Part shown: piece after piece, positions 32,930 through 39,174 of the stretch
Layout of the letters: each line of letters starts with the position of its first letter
Numbering within the stretch: the first letter of the stretch is position 1
Assembly (NCBI GenBank): GCA_011525945.1
Contig: WYBJ01000019.1
Location: 1 to 39,174 of the forward strand
Length of the DNA stretch: 39,174 nt
Reading direction: 5' to 3'
Source: Burkholderiaceae bacterium
Lineage (GTDB): Bacteria; Pseudomonadota; Gammaproteobacteria; Burkholderiales; WYBJ01
Notes under the pieces: model-generated
What the model was told of the DNA's origin: nothing
What the model saw: only the letters and a program-made list of their open reading frames with translations
Databases searched by the model: none
Position numbers and translations under genes: made by a program

Positions 32930-34351
32930 TCATGACGCGGTCGCAGCGCTGGGCGCGCTACCCGCGATGATCTTCCCCGGGTTCATCAGGTTATGCGGAT
33001 CGAGTGCGAATTTGATGGTATGCATGAGCGTCAGCGCTTCGCCGTGTTCTTCGCTCATGAAGGCCATTTTGCCGTAGCCGACCCCGTGCTCGCCGCTGCA
33101 CGTGCCCCCGTGGGCGAGCGCGCGGCGAACGACCTGTTCGTTGAGGGAGGCGGCACGCGCCACTTCGTCGGCATCGTTCGGATCGACCAGTATGACGAGG
33201 TGAAAGTTGCCGTCGCCCACGTGGCCGACGATGGGCGCGATGAGGCCCGAGCGCTCGATGTCCCGCTTGGTGGCGAGCACGCACTCGGCAAGGTGCGAAA
33301 TCGGCACGCACACGTCGGTGACATAGCCGCGTGCGCCGGCCCGCAGCGAGAGCCCGCCGTAATAGGCATCGTGTCGCGCCTGCCACAGCCGGTTGCGTTC
33401 CTCCGGACGCGTCGCCCAGCGGAAATCGGCCGCGCCGTGGCCGCGCGCCAGCTCGCCCACCATTTCGGCCTGTTCGGCCACGCCGGCCTCGGTGCCGTGG
33501 AACTCGAAGAACACGGTCGGCGCTTCGGCATGGTCCATCTTCGAATACTTGTTCACGCCGCGCACCTGCACCTCGTCGAGCAGCTCGATACGAGCGACCG
33601 GAATCGCCGATTGGATGGTTTCGATGACCGTGTCGACCGCGGCCTTCAGCGTCGGAAACGCGCACACGGCAGCGCTCATGGCGGGCGAGACGCCGTGCAA
33701 GCGCACGGCCACTTCGGTGATCACGCCGAGTGTGCCTTCGGAGCCGACGAAAAGGCGCGTGAGATCGTAACCGGTCGAGGATTTGCGCGCGCGGTTGCCG
33801 GTACGGACGATGCGCCCGTCGGCAAGCACCACGGTCAGACCCAGCACGTTCTCGCGCATTGTGCCGTAGCGCACGCTGGTGGTGCCCGAGGCGCGTGTCG
33901 CGGCCATGCCGCCGAGGGTTGCGTCCGCGCCCGGGTCGACCGAGAAGAACAGACCCGTATCCTTGAGCGCGGCATTCAGCTGTTTGCGCGTCACGCCCGC
34001 TTGAACGCGCGCATCCATGTCCTCGGCATTGACTTCGAGCACGCGGTTCATGCGGCTGAGATCGATGCATACCCCGCCGTGCAGCGCCGCGACGTGACCT
34101 TCGAGTGAAGTGCCGACGCCGAACGGAACGATCGGCACGCGGTGGCGCGCGCAGCCGCGCACGATCTGCGCGATCTCTTCGGTCGTTTGCGGGAACACCA
34201 CCGCGTCCGGCGGCGCCGGCGCATGCCACGATTCGTCCTGGCCGTGCCGTTCGCGTATCGAAAGCGCGGTGCTCATGCGGCTGCCGAGGCTAGCCCCGAG
34301 CTCGTCGCGCAAAAGAGGCCATCCCGGGCTGGATCGTGGCGTGCTTGTCAT
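32930..34351 (-). CDS. FAD-linked oxidase, D-lactate dehydrogenase/glycolate oxidase GlcD type
   Basis: The protein has 473 residues. The PCMH-type FAD domain contains VPFGVGTSLEGHV, SVDPGADATLGGMAATRASG and FVGSEGTLGVITEVAVRL. The C-terminal FAD-oxidase domain has GHVGDGNFH, GGTCSGEHGVGYGK and LDPHNLMNPGKI, all standard for the D-lactate dehydrogenase/GlcD family. It oxidises a 2-hydroxyacid to a 2-oxoacid. Its stop overlaps one possible start of the E1 alpha gene, so the two-step route hydroxyacid to oxoacid to acyl-CoA is encoded in one operon. The substrate is not determined. Confidence 0.92.
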   Translation of the reverse strand: MTSTPRSSPGWPLLRDELGASLGSRMSTALSIRERHGQDESWHAPAPPDAVVFPQTTEEIAQIVRGCARHRVPIVPFGVGTSLEGHVAALHGGVCIDLSRMNRVLEVNAEDMDARVQAGVTRKQLNAALKDTGLFFSVDPGADATLGGMAATRASGTTSVRYGTMRENVLGLTVVLADGRIVRTGNRARKSSTGYDLTRLFVGSEGTLGVITEVAVRLHGVSPAMSAAVCAFPTLKAAVDTVIETIQSAIPVARIELLDEVQVRGVNKYSKMDHAEAPTVFFEFHGTEAGVAEQAEMVGELARGHGAADFRWATRPEERNRLWQARHDAYYGGLSLRAGARGYVTDVCVPISHLAECVLATKRDIERSGLIAPIVGHVGDGNFHLVILVDPNDADEVARAASLNEQVVRRALAHGGTCSGEHGVGYGKMAFMSEEHGEALTLMHTIKFALDPHNLMNPGKIIAGSAPSAATAS

Positions 34352-34405
34352 GATGCGTAGTATCTGCCGGAGCGGCCCGTTCCCGCAACGAGCAAGGCCG
34401 CATGC

Positions 34406-35713
34406 TCAGTACTTGTTCGAGACGGGCAGTTCCTTGGCCGGAAAGAGGGTGATGATCTTCGCGCCGTCGGGCGTGAGCACCACCTCCTCCTCGATGCGGG
34501 CGGCCGAGATGCCGTCGGCCGCCGGACAGAACGTCTCCACCGCGAACACCATGCCGGCTTTGAGCTCGTAGGGATCCTTGAACGAGTTCAGGCGCGAGAT
34601 GAGCGGACGCTCGTGCAAACCCAGACCCAGCCCGTGGCAGAAGTTGAGCCCGAATGCCGCCATTTCGGTCTCGAAGCCGATCTCGGTCGACTTGGGAAAC
34701 ATCTTCGCCACCTTGTCAGTGGAAACGCCCGGCTTGAGCATCGCGATGGCGTCGTCCATCCATTGGCGCGCCTTCTTGTAGGCGTCGATTTGCGCCGAAC
34801 TCGCCTTTCCCACGGCGAAGGTGCGGTAGTAGCAGGTGCGATAGCCCATGAACGACTGGATGATATCGAAGTAGGCTTGGTCGCCAGGCCGGATGATGCG
34901 GTCGGTGAAGTTGTGCGGATGCGGACTGCAGCGCTCGCCGGCGATCGCGTTGATCGCCTCGACGCAATCGGAGCCGAGCTCGTAGAGCTTCTTGGTCGCG
35001 AGCGCGACGATCTGGCTTTCCTTCACCCCCGGCTTCAACGCCTCCATGATGTCCTGGTAGACCCCGTCGACCATGGCCGAGGCCGTGTTGAGCAGCGTGA
35101 TTTCGTCGTGGCTCTTGACTTCGCGCGCGGCGAGCATCACTTGCTGTCCGTCGCGCACGTCGATGCCCTGTTTTTGCAAGGCGAACAGCATGCCGGGCTC
35201 GCATACGTCCAGCCCCAAGGGCATGTCGGCGACGCCCTCGCGCAGAAGAATGTCCTTGATCTCTTTCGCCGCCGCCTCGAACAGACCCACTTTCGGTCCG
35301 ATGGCGCCGCGCATACCGGGATTGCCCGCCAGACAGTGGTCCTCATCGAGCCACGGACAGTAGAGCTTGTGATGCCGCGCCGCGGAACCGAAGTCCCACA
35401 CCCATGGCGTGCCATTACCGCTGAGCAGCGTGTAACGAATCAACTTGTCGCGTGCCCACTCGCCGATGACGGTGCTCGAGATGTAGCGGATGTTGTGCTG
35501 GTCGAAGCACAGCATCGCCCCCATGCCGGATTGAGCCAGCGCCTGGCGCGTGCGCGCAAGCCGGTAGCGGTGCAGGCGCCGGAAATCGACCCGCTCCTCG
35601 AAATCGACCTGGCTCACGCCCGGCGCGAGCAGGGGTCGGTGCCAGCGATGCCCCGGGTTCAGATCGGCCGGATTGACCGGGATCGCTTCGGGGCGCTTGG
35701 ATCGCTTCGCCAT
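34406..35713 (-). CDS. M24 (creatinase/aminopeptidase P)-fold protein with substituted metal ligand
   Basis: The protein has 435 residues. A creatinase N-terminal domain (FRRLHRYRLARTRQALAQSG, CFDQHNIRYIS) precedes the pita-bread domain (about 190-425). Asp283 (YFDII), His360 (CHGLGLGLHERP), Glu393 (AVETF) and Glu408 (RIEEEV) occupy ligand positions. The second Asp of D-x10-D, in canonical D-I-T-R-T-F, is Cys294 (CYYRTF). The conserved cleft has SPHPHNFTDRI. Loss of this Asp argues against a normal di-metal aminopeptidase; a lyase or hydrolase such as DddP- or creatinase-like enzymes is possible. GAGGAAC lies five bases before the ATG. It is followed on the same strand by the FAD oxidase gene. 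Confidence 0.85.
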   Translation of the reverse strand: MAKRSKRPEAIPVNPADLNPGHRWHRPLLAPGVSQVDFEERVDFRRLHRYRLARTRQALAQSGMGAMLCFDQHNIRYISSTVIGEWARDKLIRYTLLSGNGTPWVWDFGSAARHHKLYCPWLDEDHCLAGNPGMRGAIGPKVGLFEAAAKEIKDILLREGVADMPLGLDVCEPGMLFALQKQGIDVRDGQQVMLAAREVKSHDEITLLNTASAMVDGVYQDIMEALKPGVKESQIVALATKKLYELGSDCVEAINAIAGERCSPHPHNFTDRIIRPGDQAYFDIIQSFMGYRTCYYRTFAVGKASSAQIDAYKKARQWMDDAIAMLKPGVSTDKVAKMFPKSTEIGFETEMAAFGLNFCHGLGLGLHERPLISRLNSFKDPYELKAGMVFAVETFCPAADGISAARIEEEVVLTPDGAKIITLFPAKELPVSNKY

Positions 35714-35852
35714 CTTGTTCCTCGTTTACGAATGTTCCGCGGATGATCGCACACGCAGCGGCCGCGCCGCGGCGGCCCAGGTTGCGCGCTTGCACCCGCA
35801 CCGCAGACTAGGCAATTCGGTGCAACGGGTCAAGCCGTAGTTGGGGGAGATA

Positions 35853-35872
35853 ACGGCAATTGCAATTGCCGT
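35853..35872. promoter_or_regulatory. Perfect 20-base palindrome between the CoA-transferase and the M24 gene
   Basis: ACGGCAATTG and CAATTGCCGT are exact inverted halves with no spacer, AT-rich in the middle. It is 89 bases past the CoA-transferase stop and 140 bases before the M24 start, both minus-strand. It could be an operator for a dimeric regulator of the M24-FAD-oxidase group, or a stem of a terminator (no T-run). The other bases of this 247-base gap show no gene. Confidence 0.45.
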
Positions 35873-35960
35873 GTGAATGCACCGGGGATATTCGCTGCTC
35901 GCATCCGGTATGGGCGGCGCGCATCTTCGCGCGGTCGTGATTACGCAAGAACGCGCGTAA

Positions 35961-37190
35961 TCAGACAACGCCGCGCCGGCGCAGGTCGCCGACCTCGGCG
36001 GGGTCGAGTCCGAGCATTTGCCCGAGAACCGCCTCGGTGTCGGCGCCCGGCACGGGCGCCGGTGCGTCGTGTTGCGCCTCGGAGCGGCTGAACTTGAGCG
36101 GGAAGCCGGCGGCCGCGACATTGGCCGGCATGCCATCGGGCCGCGCCAGCGTGCGCAGCATGCCGCGTGCTTGCAGGTGTTCCCACGCCATCAGGTCGCC
36201 GGGCGAGCGCACCGGGCTGCAGGCAACGTCCGCCTGTTGCAGGGTCAAGAGCAGCACCGCAGTTTCGAAACCGGCCGCCCAATCGCTGACCAGCCGGTCC
36301 ACGGCGGCGTTGTTGGCGATGCGCCAGCCGACGTCCAGCATGTTCGGGTCGGTCGCGAGATCGGCGCGCCCCATCGCCGCGAGCAACGCCATCCACTCTT
36401 CGTGGGTGGCGCAGCCGATTACGATCCAGCCGTCGCGGGTACGGTAGGCGTTGAAAGGCGAGAAGCGCATGATGCGGTTGCCCTGCCGCGGGACGAGGCC
36501 CAATTGCGCGTAGCAATCGAGGGGCTCGTCGAGGATCATGGAAACGAGGCAGTCGACCATTGCGACGTCCACCGCCTGCCCCCTGCCGCTGCGGTTGCGC
36601 TCGTGCAGCGCGGCGATGATACCGAGCGCCGAGTACGCACCGGAAATGCAATCGGAGATGGCGGAACCCGCCTTCACGGGCGGGCCGTCCGGCTCGCCGC
36701 TGATCCCCATCAGGCCGGAGGCGGCCTGCGCCATCAAGTCGTAGGCTTTCAGATCGCAATCCGGGCCGGTGGCGCCATAGCCGGAAAGCGAGCAGTGCAC
36801 CAAGCGGGGGTTGTCGCGTGCGAGCGTGGCGTAGTCGGCGCCGAGTCGTGCAGCGACGCCCGGGCGGAAATTCTCCACCACCACGTCGGCCTTCGCCGCC
36901 AGTCGTGCGAGCAGCGACCGTCCCTCGACGCACTTCAGGTCGAGCGTGACGGAGCGCTTGCCGCGCGCGCGCTTGAGGTAGGCGATACCATAGTCGGCGC
37001 CGGACTTGCGCTCGAGCGACACGCCGTGAGGGCCGACGAAAGGAGGCGCCTTGGCCACCGGATCGCCGAGCGCCGGGTCGTCCACCTTGATCACCTGCGC
37101 CCCCATGCCAGCCAGCAGCAGCGTGCAGTAGGGGCCGGAGAGAAAGCGCGTCAGGTCGAGGACGACCGTTCCTGCCAGAGGGCGTGTCAC
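35961..37190 (-). CDS. CaiB/BaiF-family (class III) CoA-transferase in the selenoprotein operon
   Basis: The protein has 409 residues. It begins LAGTVVLDLTRFLSGPYCT and LAGMGAQVIKVD, then VENFRPGVAARLGADY, and Asp151 in LKAYDLMAQAASGLMG is the expected catalytic Asp. The end GLDPAEVGDLRRRGVV is typical. It transfers CoA between carboxylic acids. The GTG start (37188-37190) overlaps the UGSC gene stop by four bases (GTGA), so translation is coupled to the selenoprotein. The substrate is unknown; it is only distantly like the copy at 3198-4382. Confidence 0.93.
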   Translation of the reverse strand: MTRPLAGTVVLDLTRFLSGPYCTLLLAGMGAQVIKVDDPALGDPVAKAPPFVGPHGVSLERKSGADYGIAYLKRARGKRSVTLDLKCVEGRSLLARLAAKADVVVENFRPGVAARLGADYATLARDNPRLVHCSLSGYGATGPDCDLKAYDLMAQAASGLMGISGEPDGPPVKAGSAISDCISGAYSALGIIAALHERNRSGRGQAVDVAMVDCLVSMILDEPLDCYAQLGLVPRQGNRIMRFSPFNAYRTRDGWIVIGCATHEEWMALLAAMGRADLATDPNMLDVGWRIANNAAVDRLVSDWAAGFETAVLLLTLQQADVACSPVRSPGDLMAWEHLQARGMLRTLARPDGMPANVAAAGFPLKFSRSEAQHDAPAPVPGADTEAVLGQMLGLDPAEVGDLRRRGVV

Positions 37191-37735
37191 TGCGGGCCGG
37201 GCGGATCGGTGTGCGTGCCTTGCCAGACCTTGAGCACCTGCTCGAGCGCCTGTGCGGCGCGCGCCTGGATCTGCGCGTCCGTGAGCGAGCTCAAGGGGTG
37301 ATCGATGGCCACCGGCAAGAGCGCCTCCATGCCGAGCGCTGCGCGCTGCACCTTGGCTTCGTGCACGAACGTCGTGGTGACGATGACCGCGGTCGGCACA
37401 CCCAGCGACTCGAGGCTGATACTGTCATGCATACAGCATGACGTGCACGAGCCTCAATCGCCGATGGCGGTCATCGCGAGGTCGTTGTCGCGCCGGATCT
37501 GCTCGATCAGCTCCGGCGCGGCGAAGCGCGAGAAGCTCTCCTTGCGGTAGTAGTTCACGGCGCCGAGCGGGTGTTTCGCCTGCAGTTGATCGCGCACCGC
37601 CCGCAGCAGCTTGTTGGCGTTCCACTTGGTGTTGTCGAGGATCGCCAGGCGCAGGCCGTCGGGCCGGGCTACACGCGCCGCAAGCGCGCGCACCTCGGCG
37701 CGCACCTCGCCTCGGGGGTCGTATACGTGCAACAT
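37187..37735 (-). CDS. UGSC-family selenoprotein with in-frame UGA (selenocysteine)
   Basis: The frame of 182 residues starts at ATG 37733-37735 behind AAAGGAGG. After 93 residues (MLHVYDPRGEVRAEVR ... DLAMTAIGD) comes TGA at 37454-37456, and the same frame continues GSCTSCCMHDSISLESLG to the stop at 37187. Sec at position 94 gives U-G-S-C, the motif that names the UGSC (seleno)protein family, with more Cys just after it. The hydrophobic run PTAVIVTTTFVHEA and the remaining half fit one domain. A stem-loop downstream of the TGA is a likely SECIS (37412-37456). The two halves alone lack start signals: the second has no ribosome site. The family is thought to be redox-active; the exact role is unknown. 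It lies 28 bases after the 370-residue gene and overlaps the CoA-transferase gene. Confidence 0.85.
37412..37456 (-). promoter_or_regulatory. Predicted bacterial SECIS element
   Basis: Numbering from U of UGA as 1, GUCAUGC (15-21) pairs with GCAUGAC (27-33) to form a 7-base-pair apical stem with a 5-base loop UGUAU (22-26). GAGGCU (2-7) pairs with AGCCUC (40-45) as an outer helix. The E. coli fdhF SECIS has its loop at 22-25 with G23 and U24 contacting SelB; this one also has G23 and U24. It lacks the bulged U17. The structure lies inside the coding frame directly after the UGA, as bacterial SECIS elements do. Confidence 0.75.
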
Positions 37736-37763
37736 CGGTTTGCCTCCTTTACGTTGCTCGAAG

Positions 37764-38876
37764 CTACAGATAGCAGGTTCCGTCCACGCAGCGCGGGCCC
37801 TGCGTCGGGCGTGCGATCGCGCCGTCGATCTCGCGCAGCACCGGCGAGGTCATGTAGCCCCAGCCGGGGATGAAGGCGGAGAAGCGTCCGGCCTCGCCGC
37901 CGATGACGAACAGGTGGATGTGCTCCGGCGAGGGTACCGCCGGGATGTGCGAATCGAGATCGCGCCGGTACCACACCGGCAGCGAGCGGTTGTAGACCTT
38001 GCCGTAGCGGTGCTCGAAGGCGAGTTCGCGGAACTTGTTGCCCGAGTACATCCACAGGTAGGAGCGGATATCGTGGCGCTTCCAGCCGTGCTTGGCGATC
38101 GTCGCTGCGTGCTCGGGTCCGAGCACCACGGCGCAGTGGCCGCTCGACACCGCGTTGTTGTGCGCGAACGTGCTCATGGCCGAGCAGATGCTGTCGAGAA
38201 TACCCTGTGGGTCGTTGGCGACGTGATTGGTGACGCTGTGCGGCGCCTCGGCGGCCATGACGAACACGGTCGAGTCCTCCGCCGAGAAACCCTTCTCCAC
38301 GTGGTAGGGCGCGAACGGACTGGCGTCGTTCTCGCACACCGCATAGGTGTACTTGGACGGATTGCCGAGCGTGCTCTTGTCGAGGTCGCCGGGCCACGCG
38401 CCGCCGACGTTGAGCAGCACGAGACGGATTGCGCGACCGATGGTGGCGTTGGCGCGGTTACCCGAGCCGAACGCATTGCAGCCGCCGTTCATGCCGATCG
38501 CGCGCGCGATCGGGCCGTTGACCACCAGTAACGGCGAGCACATGTGCGTGGTGGCCTGCACGCCGTTGAGATTGAACGCGGACTCGGAGAGTGCGAGCAT
38601 CGCGGCGCGCACCACCGGTGCGTACTCGGGCTTGCAACCGGCCATCACCAGGTTCAGGGCGAGAACCTCGCGCGTGAGCACGCCCCAACGCGGGGGCACG
38701 CGACATTCCACCTTGTGCGGTTCGCCGCCCAGTGCGGCGAGCATGGCGGTGATCTTTTCCGGCGTTGGCGGTACGACCGGGAGGCCGTCGCAGAAACCTT
38801 TCTCGTAATACCACTCGACGAGATCGGTGCCATCGGGGACCTGGTTTACGGCTTGCGGGGCGAGTTGGGCGGACAT
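37764..38876 (-). CDS. Cys-rich protein of unknown function, partner of the UGSC selenoprotein
   Basis: The protein has 370 residues, no signal peptide and no membrane segment. Near the start, GFCDGLPVVPPTPEK is a motif I know from uncharacterised proteins that lie next to, or are fused with, UGSC domains. Later blocks are NLVMAGCKPEYAPVV, FNLNGVQATTHMCSPLL, GNRANATIGRAIRLVL and SVTNHVANDPQG. It has more than ten Cys; it ends RCVDGTCYL. ATG has GGAG five bases upstream. It is first in a three-gene operon and is probably redox-related to the selenoprotein. No catalytic role is assigned. Confidence 0.8.
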   Translation of the reverse strand: MSAQLAPQAVNQVPDGTDLVEWYYEKGFCDGLPVVPPTPEKITAMLAALGGEPHKVECRVPPRWGVLTREVLALNLVMAGCKPEYAPVVRAAMLALSESAFNLNGVQATTHMCSPLLVVNGPIARAIGMNGGCNAFGSGNRANATIGRAIRLVLLNVGGAWPGDLDKSTLGNPSKYTYAVCENDASPFAPYHVEKGFSAEDSTVFVMAAEAPHSVTNHVANDPQGILDSICSAMSTFAHNNAVSSGHCAVVLGPEHAATIAKHGWKRHDIRSYLWMYSGNKFRELAFEHRYGKVYNRSLPVWYRRDLDSHIPAVPSPEHIHLFVIGGEAGRFSAFIPGWGYMTSPVLREIDGAIARPTQGPRCVDGTCYL

Positions 38877-39048
38877 GCGAGCTCCAGCGGTGACAGATGC
38901 GGATGCTAGGCGCCCAGAGCATTCCTGGGAAATAGCGTTTGGCGCTTAGGGTATAGCGAGAAGCTATGGCGAGCCAGATACGACCACCGACGCAATCGAC
39001 TTCGAAAACTGTCGCACGGACGCAATCGACGCGTCGTCGCCCGCCGCT
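38877..39048. promoter_or_regulatory. Upstream region of the UGSC operon with two 12-base direct repeats
   Basis: GACGCAATCGAC occurs twice, at 38989-39000 and 39019-39030, 30 bases apart (three helical turns), upstream of the 370-residue gene. AATAGCG and TATACC on the minus strand are possible -10-like boxes but no clear pair is seen. The repeats could be regulator sites. Confidence 0.35.
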
Positions 39049-39174
39049 CTAGTGTCCCGAGTCAGAAGTCGTTGCAACAATGTTCTTGATGCTCGCGACG
39101 CCACGAGTGGCAAAAGTGTCGAAATCGACGCCAGACGCGAAGCGAACCGCAGCCAGGTTGGACACCTGGCGAGG
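39049..39174 (-). CDS. Possible C-terminal end of an unrecognised protein (runs off window)
   Basis: One minus-strand frame is open from the edge to TAG (39049-39051) and ends FDTFATRGVASIKNIVATTSDSGH. The residue mix looks protein-like, but third-position GC is lower than in the neighbours and the fragment has only 41 residues. It could also be the end of a repeated or mobile element. I do not recognise it. Confidence 0.3.
   Translation of the reverse strand, partial: PRQVSNLAAVRFASGVDFDTFATRGVASIKNIVATTSDSGH

Noticed and set aside
37454..37456. TGA in the UGSC frame taken as a nonsense mutation or true stop
   Set aside because: The frame after it keeps the family motif GSC and further sequence to a stop that overlaps the next gene, there is no ribosome site for the second half, and a SECIS-like hairpin follows at the right distance.
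1..39174. CRISPR arrays, tRNA or rRNA genes, complete insertion sequences
   Set aside because: No regular repeat-spacer pattern, no cloverleaf with conserved TTCGA-type arm and no transposase was recognised on either strand.

Overview
The window is GC-rich, densely coded chromosomal DNA. It looks like a betaproteobacterium, probably an uncultivated Burkholderiales-type soil or groundwater organism. The grounds are the tsaB-rimI-uracil-DNA glycosylase cluster, Bug (TctC-type) solute receptors, several CaiB/BaiF CoA-transferases, a DUF6279-type lipoprotein and a stand-alone type B DNA polymerase II. This placement is inference; the window holds no rRNA or tRNA gene.

Layout. 1-813 (-): the start of a Gfo/Idh/MocA oxidoreductase and a Bug receptor gene with a large internal deletion. 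936-3058 (+): tsaB, rimI and a family 4-like uracil-DNA glycosylase, joined by 4-bp overlaps. 3198-6701: a CoA-transferase, cspA with a clear promoter and long leader, a small Trp-rich protein, transaldolase and a small membrane protein. 6818-9398 (+): a Bug receptor, an AroQ-like protein with altered active site and an enolase-superfamily enzyme. 9552-20395 (-): DNA polymerase II, a CMD-domain protein, an enoyl-CoA hydratase, a ketopantoate reductase-like protein, a two-subunit molybdenum hydroxylase, a lipoprotein, a pseudouridine synthase and an APC permease. 20752-22914: a PF04909 amidohydrolase, a decayed flavoprotein tail and a MaoC-like dehydratase.

23009-26923 (-) is a decayed type I restriction-modification locus. 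hsdM lacks its 5' part, hsdS has an amber codon and runs directly into the 3' end of hsdR. An AbiEi/AbiEii toxin-antitoxin pair lies between hsdM and hsdS with its own promoter and operator-like inverted repeat; the toxin gene carries a frameshift. 27073-34351: an alpha/beta hydrolase, then a minus-strand group with a lactate/glycolate-type FAD oxidase, E1 alpha, E1 beta and E2 of a 2-oxoacid dehydrogenase complex (no E3) and a 3-hydroxyisobutyrate dehydrogenase-like enzyme. An interspersed GC-rich repeat is inserted in frame in the E2 linker.

34406-39174 (-) holds an M24-fold protein that lacks a metal-binding Asp and, most notable, a three-gene operon. Its members are a 370-residue Cys-rich protein of unknown function (37764-38876), a UGSC-family selenoprotein (37187-37735) and a CoA-transferase (35961-37190). 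The selenoprotein frame contains a UGA codon in the sequence Gly-Asp-U-Gly-Ser-Cys. It is followed at once by a stem-loop whose loop sits at the same distance from UGA, with the same G23/U24, as the E. coli fdhF SECIS. The UGA would usually be read as a stop, splitting the gene into two short frames.
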